This document shows positions 23,105-26,977 of a DNA stretch of 26,977 bases, in pieces. This DNA comes from an uncultured Oscillospiraceae bacterium (GTDB lineage Bacteria; Bacillota; Clostridia; Oscillospirales; Ruminococcaceae). The stretch is taken from positions 1-26,977 of the forward strand of contig CAKSKG010000029.1 of the NCBI GenBank assembly GCA_934464775.1, given 5' to 3'. The notes under the pieces are model-generated. The model did no database searches. It was not told the DNA's origin and worked only from the letters and a program-made list of their open reading frames with translations. A program made the translations under genes and the position numbers. How positions within the stretch are numbered: position 1 is the stretch's first letter; each line of letters begins with the position of its first letter.

Positions 23105-23181
23105 ATAAAACAGCCGATGCACTCATATCATATAAGAGAATGCATTTTTACAGAAAAAGATGCTGTATAAAACAGCCGATG
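23105..23181 (+). repeat. Direct repeat ATAAAACAGCCGATG upstream of feoB
   Basis: The 15-mer occurs at 23105-23119 and 23167-23181, start to start 62 bases apart, in the leader or promoter of feoB. A related TATAAAACAGCCG occurs near 8197-8209. It may be a regulator-binding pair or a small duplication. Confidence 0.45.
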
Positions 23182-23204
23182 ATATCGGCGGCAGGGAGGC
23201 GTCC

Positions 23205-25337
23205 ATGGGACTTACGGGAAAAAGCACAGGCGCTGCCGCACTGGGCGGCGGACGTATAGAAAGGCGCAGCGGCGATCTTGTTGTTGCTCTTGCAGGCAAT
23301 CCAAATGTGGGAAAATCAACAGTATTCAATGCCCTTACAGGGCTTAATCAGCATACGGGAAACTGGACGGGAAAGACCGTTTCCACTGCCGAGGGGCTTT
23401 GCGTTCATAACGGAAAGCGGTACATACTGGCCGATCTGCCCGGAACATATTCCCTGCTGGCTCATTCCGCAGAAGAGGAAGCTGCAAGGGACTATATACT
23501 TTTTGAAAAGCCCGATGCGGTGATAGTGGTCTGCGACGCTTCCTGTCTTGAACGGAACCTGAATCTTGTTTTGCAGACAATGGAGATAACCCCCAATGTG
23601 CTTGTCTGCGTGAATCTTCTTGACGAAGCGGAGAAAAAGCAGATAAAGGTGGATATCGAAGCTCTGGAAGAAAAGCTGAATGTGCCCGTCTGCGGAGTTG
23701 TGGCAAGGAGCAATATCGGGCTTGACGAAATGCTGGATCGTCTGCCCGAGGCGGCGGAAAAGCATGAGTACGTTCCGCCAGTGATATATCCGTATAATAT
23801 CGAAGCTGCGGCAGATGATATCTCCGAAATGTTGAAAAGCCAACTTGACGGAAAGATAAACCTGCGCTTTGCGGCGCTGAGAATGATAGACTGCGATGAA
23901 TCGCTGAGCCGTTCCGTAAAGGAGCATCTGGGCTTTGATATCGGAGACAGAAAGCTGAAAAAATATGCGGAAAATATAATCTGCTGCGGCGGTCACTGCG
24001 GAAAATGCAGCGGCTGCTGCGGCAGTGCAAAGGATATGATAATCTCCGCAGTGGTACGCCGTGCGGAAAAGATCGCATCGGAATGCGTAACGGTGAACAA
24101 AGATGATTATTACGAGCGTGACCGAAAGATAGACCGTGTGCTTACCCACAGGATATGGGGCGTGCCTGTTATGACGGTGCTGCTGCTTCTGATATTCTGG
24201 ATAACCGTTTCGGGGGCGAATTATCCGTCGCAGCTGCTTTTCTCCGCATTTTCGTCGCTGGGCGGACTTATGCGGGGCGGACTTGAAAGCATATCGGCTC
24301 CAGATTGGCTGACAGGTGTGCTTATCGACGGGATATACCGTGTGCTTTCATGGGTGACAGCGGTTATGCTGCCGCCTATGGCAATATTTTTCCCGCTGTT
24401 CACGCTGCTGGAGGATTCGGGCTATCTGCCCAGGACCGCATTCAATCTCGACAGATACTTCAAGCGTGCGGGAGCCTGCGGAAAGCAGGCGCTTACAATG
24501 GCAATGGGACTCGGCTGCAATGCGGCGGGAATAACGGGCTGCCGCATAATCGACTCTCCCCGTGAACGCATGATAGCCATGCTCACAAACTGCTTTGTGC
24601 CCTGCAACGGAAAATATCCCACGCTTATTGCAGTGATAACGATGTTTTTCATCGGAACGGGAGCGGTGTCCTCCTTTGCCTCCGCACTGATACTTACAGC
24701 CGTTATCATCGGCGGAGTGATGATAACCTTTGCGGCATCAAAGCTTCTGTCCGTTACATTTTTAAAGGGGCAGCCGTCGTCATTTACACTTGAGCTGCCC
24801 TCATACAGACGTCCCCAGATCGGAAAGGTGATAGTCCGCTCGATACTGGACAGAACGATATTTGTTCTCGGAAGAGCGGCGGTGTCCGCAGCCCCTGCGG
24901 GACTTATCATATGGCTTTGCGCAAATATCGCAGTGGGTGACGGAACGGTGCTTTCGGTCTGTGCCGATGCACTTGATCCGTTCGGACGCTTCATAGGGCT
25001 TGACGGCTGCATTATCCTTGCGTTCATACTTGGCTTTCCCGCAAATGAGATCGTTCTGCCGATCATGCTGATGATATACACCTGCTCGGGAACGATAGCC
25101 GAATATGAGAGCCTTGAATCGCTGAAAACGCTGCTGGCGGATAACGGCTGGACCTGCGTTACGGCGGCGTGCATGATAATTTTCATGATGTGCCATTTCC
25201 CCTGTGCCACCTCCTGCCTTACCGTGAAAAAGGAAACAGGCAGCATAAAATGGACGCTTTTTGCGGCAGCATTTCCCACCGCTGTGGGGATAATCCTCTG
25301 TGCATTGACGGCAAATATATGCAGGATATTTATGTGA
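23205..25337 (+). CDS. feoB: FeoB ferrous iron transporter with Cys-rich cytoplasmic insert
   Basis: The 710-residue membrane protein imports Fe2+. Its N-terminal G domain has GNPNVGKST (31-39), the switch-I region GNWTGKTV (52-59), DLPGTYSL (77-84) and NLLDEA (137-142), the last a variant of NxxD. The membrane part has repeated FeoB core features, including PLFTLLEDSGYLPR (397-410), GLGCNAAGI (435-443) and FPANEIVLP (611-619). Between the G domain and membrane part, residues 260-272 form a CC-GGHCGKCSGCC cluster with six cysteines, suggesting an Fe-S or metal site. No feoA lies nearby. I chose the ATG at 23205, preceded by GGGAGG (23194-23199), over the in-frame ATG at 23160. It sits divergently from a metallochaperone gene, making a small metal-homeostasis locus. 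Confidence 0.92.
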   Translation: MGLTGKSTGAAALGGGRIERRSGDLVVALAGNPNVGKSTVFNALTGLNQHTGNWTGKTVSTAEGLCVHNGKRYILADLPGTYSLLAHSAEEEAARDYILFEKPDAVIVVCDASCLERNLNLVLQTMEITPNVLVCVNLLDEAEKKQIKVDIEALEEKLNVPVCGVVARSNIGLDEMLDRLPEAAEKHEYVPPVIYPYNIEAAADDISEMLKSQLDGKINLRFAALRMIDCDESLSRSVKEHLGFDIGDRKLKKYAENIICCGGHCGKCSGCCGSAKDMIISAVVRRAEKIASECVTVNKDDYYERDRKIDRVLTHRIWGVPVMTVLLLLIFWITVSGANYPSQLLFSAFSSLGGLMRGGLESISAPDWLTGVLIDGIYRVLSWVTAVMLPPMAIFFPLFTLLEDSGYLPRTAFNLDRYFKRAGACGKQALTMAMGLGCNAAGITGCRIIDSPRERMIAMLTNCFVPCNGKYPTLIAVITMFFIGTGAVSSFASALILTAVIIGGVMITFAASKLLSVTFLKGQPSSFTLELPSYRRPQIGKVIVRSILDRTIFVLGRAAVSAAPAGLIIWLCANIAVGDGTVLSVCADALDPFGRFIGLDGCIILAFILGFPANEIVLPIMLMIYTCSGTIAEYESLESLKTLLADNGWTCVTAACMIIFMMCHFPCATSCLTVKKETGSIKWTLFAAAFPTAVGIILCALTANICRIFM

Positions 25338-25349
25338 TATAAAAAATTC

Positions 25350-25391
25350 AGCCGCAGACAATGCTGTCATTGGCAGTAATGTCTGCGGCTT
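25350..25391 (+). terminator. feoB terminator-like hairpin abutting repeat copy 3
   Basis: AGCCGCAGACA (25350-25360) pairs with TGTCTGCGGCT (25380-25390) in a perfect 11-bp stem, but only two T residues follow before repeat copy 3 begins at 25392. The repeat seems to have landed in, or replaced, the T tract. Confidence 0.6.
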
Positions 25392-25554
25392 AGAACCTGT
25401 CTTCATAAGAAATGTATGCGGATTTTCGTGCATAATTTTGATGCAGACAAGGCAAAAATCCGCAGGCGTGCTGCCGCACGGCAAGGATTTTTAACGCAGT
25501 ATGCAGCAAAATTTGCCGAAAAGACGTGTGCATATGCTTATGAAGACAGGTTCT
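25392..25554 (-). repeat. Foldback repeat (family A), copy 3, 163 bp, inverted
   Basis: This copy is in opposite orientation to copies 1 and 2. Its reverse complement matches copy 1 at 161 of 163 positions by my count, so one of them spread recently. It has the same 18-bp terminal inverted repeats. It lies between feoB and the promoter of the ComEA-like gene. Confidence 0.88.
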
Positions 25555-25582
25555 TATTTATATCCCGAAAACACCGCAGCTA

Positions 25583-25611
25583 TTGACATTCCGCATAAAT
25601 CATGCTATCCT
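25583..25611 (+). promoter_or_regulatory. Promoter upstream of the ComEA-like gene
   Basis: TTGACA (25583-25588), a 17-base spacer and TATCCT (25606-25611). It is about 200 bases before the chosen start, so the transcript would have a long leader; no other gene lies between. Confidence 0.55.
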
Positions 25612-25813
25612 AATTACAATATTATGGAAGCGCATATTTGTAACGCATCTCGGTTACGCTTACCTATAAAATGTCGAATTTTGTCGAAAAATCAAAAAGC
25701 CGAATGTAATAATTTGTAAATCAATGTTGTCTTTTCGGAAATATAAAACACAAGATTTTCGGCGTATATTATGTTATAAAATGTATGTGTCTTCCGATCG
25801 GCGGGGTGATTCT

Positions 25814-26857
25814 GTGAAGAAGCGGACAAATCCTAAGAAGTATACATTTATTGCTGCTGCCGCAGTGGCAGTCGGCTCTGTATTTTTTTGCTTTGCCGCC
25901 GATTCCGCCGACAGAAAGCTGCCCTCCGCACCTGCCGCTTCGGTTTACAGCGATACCGTATATGATGATACGGCATATGAAGAAGCCTTTGAAATAGTCT
26001 CTCCCGACAGGGAGCGCGAAAAGGCAAGGTCCGAAAGGCTCATCGACCTGAATACGGCAGGGCTTGAAGAGCTTACGGAGATCAGCGGCATCGGAGAAAG
26101 CACCGCCCGTCTGATAATCGAAAAGCGTGAGGCTCTCGGCGGATTTTCTTCCGTTGATCAGCTGTTGGAGATAAACGGGATAGGCGAAAGCAAGCTTGAA
26201 GAAATAAAAAAGCATGCATATGTTCCGTCGGAAAGCACAGCTTCGGAGAATTTTTCGGTCACTGCCGAGGTCACCGAGGTGTCCGAGACTTCCGTTTCGT
26301 CGGCAATACTCTCCGAAACGGGAATATCCGCCGAAACAGCTGTTATGTCTTATGCCGAAACGACTGTATCCGAGACCGAGATCACTTCGGAAACAACTGC
26401 CGTTACATCGGAAAAGCCGTCGGTAAGCTATCCGCTGGATATAAACACCGCCACTGCGGAGGAGCTGAAAACCATAAGCGGCATAGGCGACGTTATCGCA
26501 GAACGCATTATCGAGTACCGCACAAAAAACGGCGGATTTGACAGCGTTGACCGTCTTATCGACGTAAAAGGCATAGGTGAAAAGAAGCTTGCGGCTATTC
26601 GTCCCTATGTATTTGTATACGGCGAAGCCGAAGCATCGTCAGCCGTTTCCGAGGAAGCGCAGAGCGGCAGAATAAACATCAATACAGCGGACAGCACACA
26701 GCTTTGCACACTTGACGGAATCGGTGAGGTTATCGCCGAAAGGATAATCGAATACAGAAACGAATGCGGAGGATTTTCCTCTGCGGAAGAGATAATGAAC
26801 GTCAAGGGCATAGGCGAAAAGAAATTTGAATCGATAAAGGATAAGATCTGCGTATAA
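25814..26857 (+). CDS. Membrane-anchored ComEA-like protein with three HhH domains
   Basis: The 347-residue protein has a basic N-terminus, one membrane segment (about 10-28) and an external part with three homologous helix-hairpin-helix domains at about 76-137, 207-268 and 286-347. Each begins D/I-N-TA and carries two hairpins, such as ISGIGESTA and INGIGESKL in the first. A Ser/Thr/Glu-rich linker of about 70 residues (138-206) separates domains 1 and 2. ComEA binds incoming double-stranded DNA at the membrane during natural transformation, normally with one such domain; no comEB or comEC follows here. I chose GTG at 25814 with GGGGTGAT upstream; in-frame ATGs at 25781 and 25724 lack a ribosome binding site. 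DNA binding is inferred from the family. Confidence 0.82.
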   Translation: MKKRTNPKKYTFIAAAAVAVGSVFFCFAADSADRKLPSAPAASVYSDTVYDDTAYEEAFEIVSPDREREKARSERLIDLNTAGLEELTEISGIGESTARLIIEKREALGGFSSVDQLLEINGIGESKLEEIKKHAYVPSESTASENFSVTAEVTEVSETSVSSAILSETGISAETAVMSYAETTVSETEITSETTAVTSEKPSVSYPLDINTATAEELKTISGIGDVIAERIIEYRTKNGGFDSVDRLIDVKGIGEKKLAAIRPYVFVYGEAEASSAVSEEAQSGRININTADSTQLCTLDGIGEVIAERIIEYRNECGGFSSAEEIMNVKGIGEKKFESIKDKICV

Positions 26858-26903
26858 TCTCTTTGCCGCAGGAAAAAATAGCAGCAAACAGGACTTGTAC
26901 TAT

Positions 26904-26977
26904 TATGGTCACCTCTAAAAACCACCGGCTAAAGCCTTAGTACCTCATCTGCTTGCAGATTTTCCGTCATCTTGCAC
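26904..26977 (-). repeat. Right-edge dispersed repeat (family B), partial
   Basis: The reverse complement of this edge carries GACGGAAAATCTG, GCAGATGAGGTACTA and GGTTTTTAGAGGTGACCA, collinear with bases about 23-80 of the window. The element probably extends past the window end. Confidence 0.45.

Overview
This window looks like a chromosomal segment of a low-to-mid GC Gram-positive anaerobe of the Oscillospiraceae, most like Ruminococcus. The evidence is a GH130 mannoside phosphorylase of the kind known from Ruminococcus albus, a DUF1540 Cys protein, a tiny Gly/Cys membrane protein of the clostridial type, a ClpC-type unfoldase, strong AGGAGG ribosome binding sites and sigma-A-like promoters. 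The genus is an inference. No rRNA, tRNA or phage gene was seen.

Layout: (1) 1-5.3 kb holds a D,D-carboxypeptidase-like protein (-), a degenerate lipid-kinase-fold gene in an operon with a U32-peptidase-like gene (+), a 163-bp foldback repeat and a GH130 phosphorylase (-). (2) 5.3-8.2 kb holds a solitary ClpC-like ATPase (-) and a 41-aa Cys/Gly-rich membrane peptide (+). (3) 8.3-14.9 kb is a type I-C CRISPR-Cas effector module: cas3, then a 650-bp AT-rich gap, then cas5c-cas8c(-cas11c)-cas7c, closed by a terminator. There is no cas4-cas1-cas2 and no CRISPR array. (4) 15.0-16.7 kb holds a DUF3343 protein, a class V aminotransferase/cysteine desulfurase and a DUF1540 protein. (5) 16.8-18.9 kb is an AT-rich minus-strand island of three unrecognised membrane or exported proteins, one carrying an early amber codon. 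(6) 19.0-21.5 kb holds a second U32-like paralogue, a second foldback repeat, rsmA and a TIGR04076-like gene broken by an in-frame TGA. (7) 21.7-26.9 kb holds a COG0523 metallochaperone GTPase with a His/Asp tract (-), feoB (+), a third foldback repeat and a membrane-anchored triple-HhH ComEA-like protein.

The most exciting part is the gap between cas3 and cas5c (10721-11376). The minus strand appears to encode a small crRNA-like RNA. It has an extended -10 promoter, a hairpin followed by the 11-nt handle TGGATTGAAAT typical of type I-C repeats, a single spacer-like segment and an intrinsic terminator. The spacer start CAGTG matches a site flanked by the type I-C PAM TTC, and that site lies on the -10 box of a promoter (TTGACA-17-TACACT) driving a 73-aa AT-rich ORF next to it. 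This is the architecture of CreTA, in which a crRNA-like antitoxin uses the Cas effector to silence a toxin and so makes the host dependent on its cas genes. I know CreTA from archaeal type I-B systems; here it would be a bacterial type I-C version whose toxin would be the unrecognised small ORF or its transcript. This also offers a reason why the effector genes persist here without adaptation genes or a local array.

The other recurring theme is the three foldback repeats (3546, 19904, 25392). One copy differs from the other two by paired changes that preserve the hairpin, and two of the three copies sit directly beside the two U32-like paralogues.
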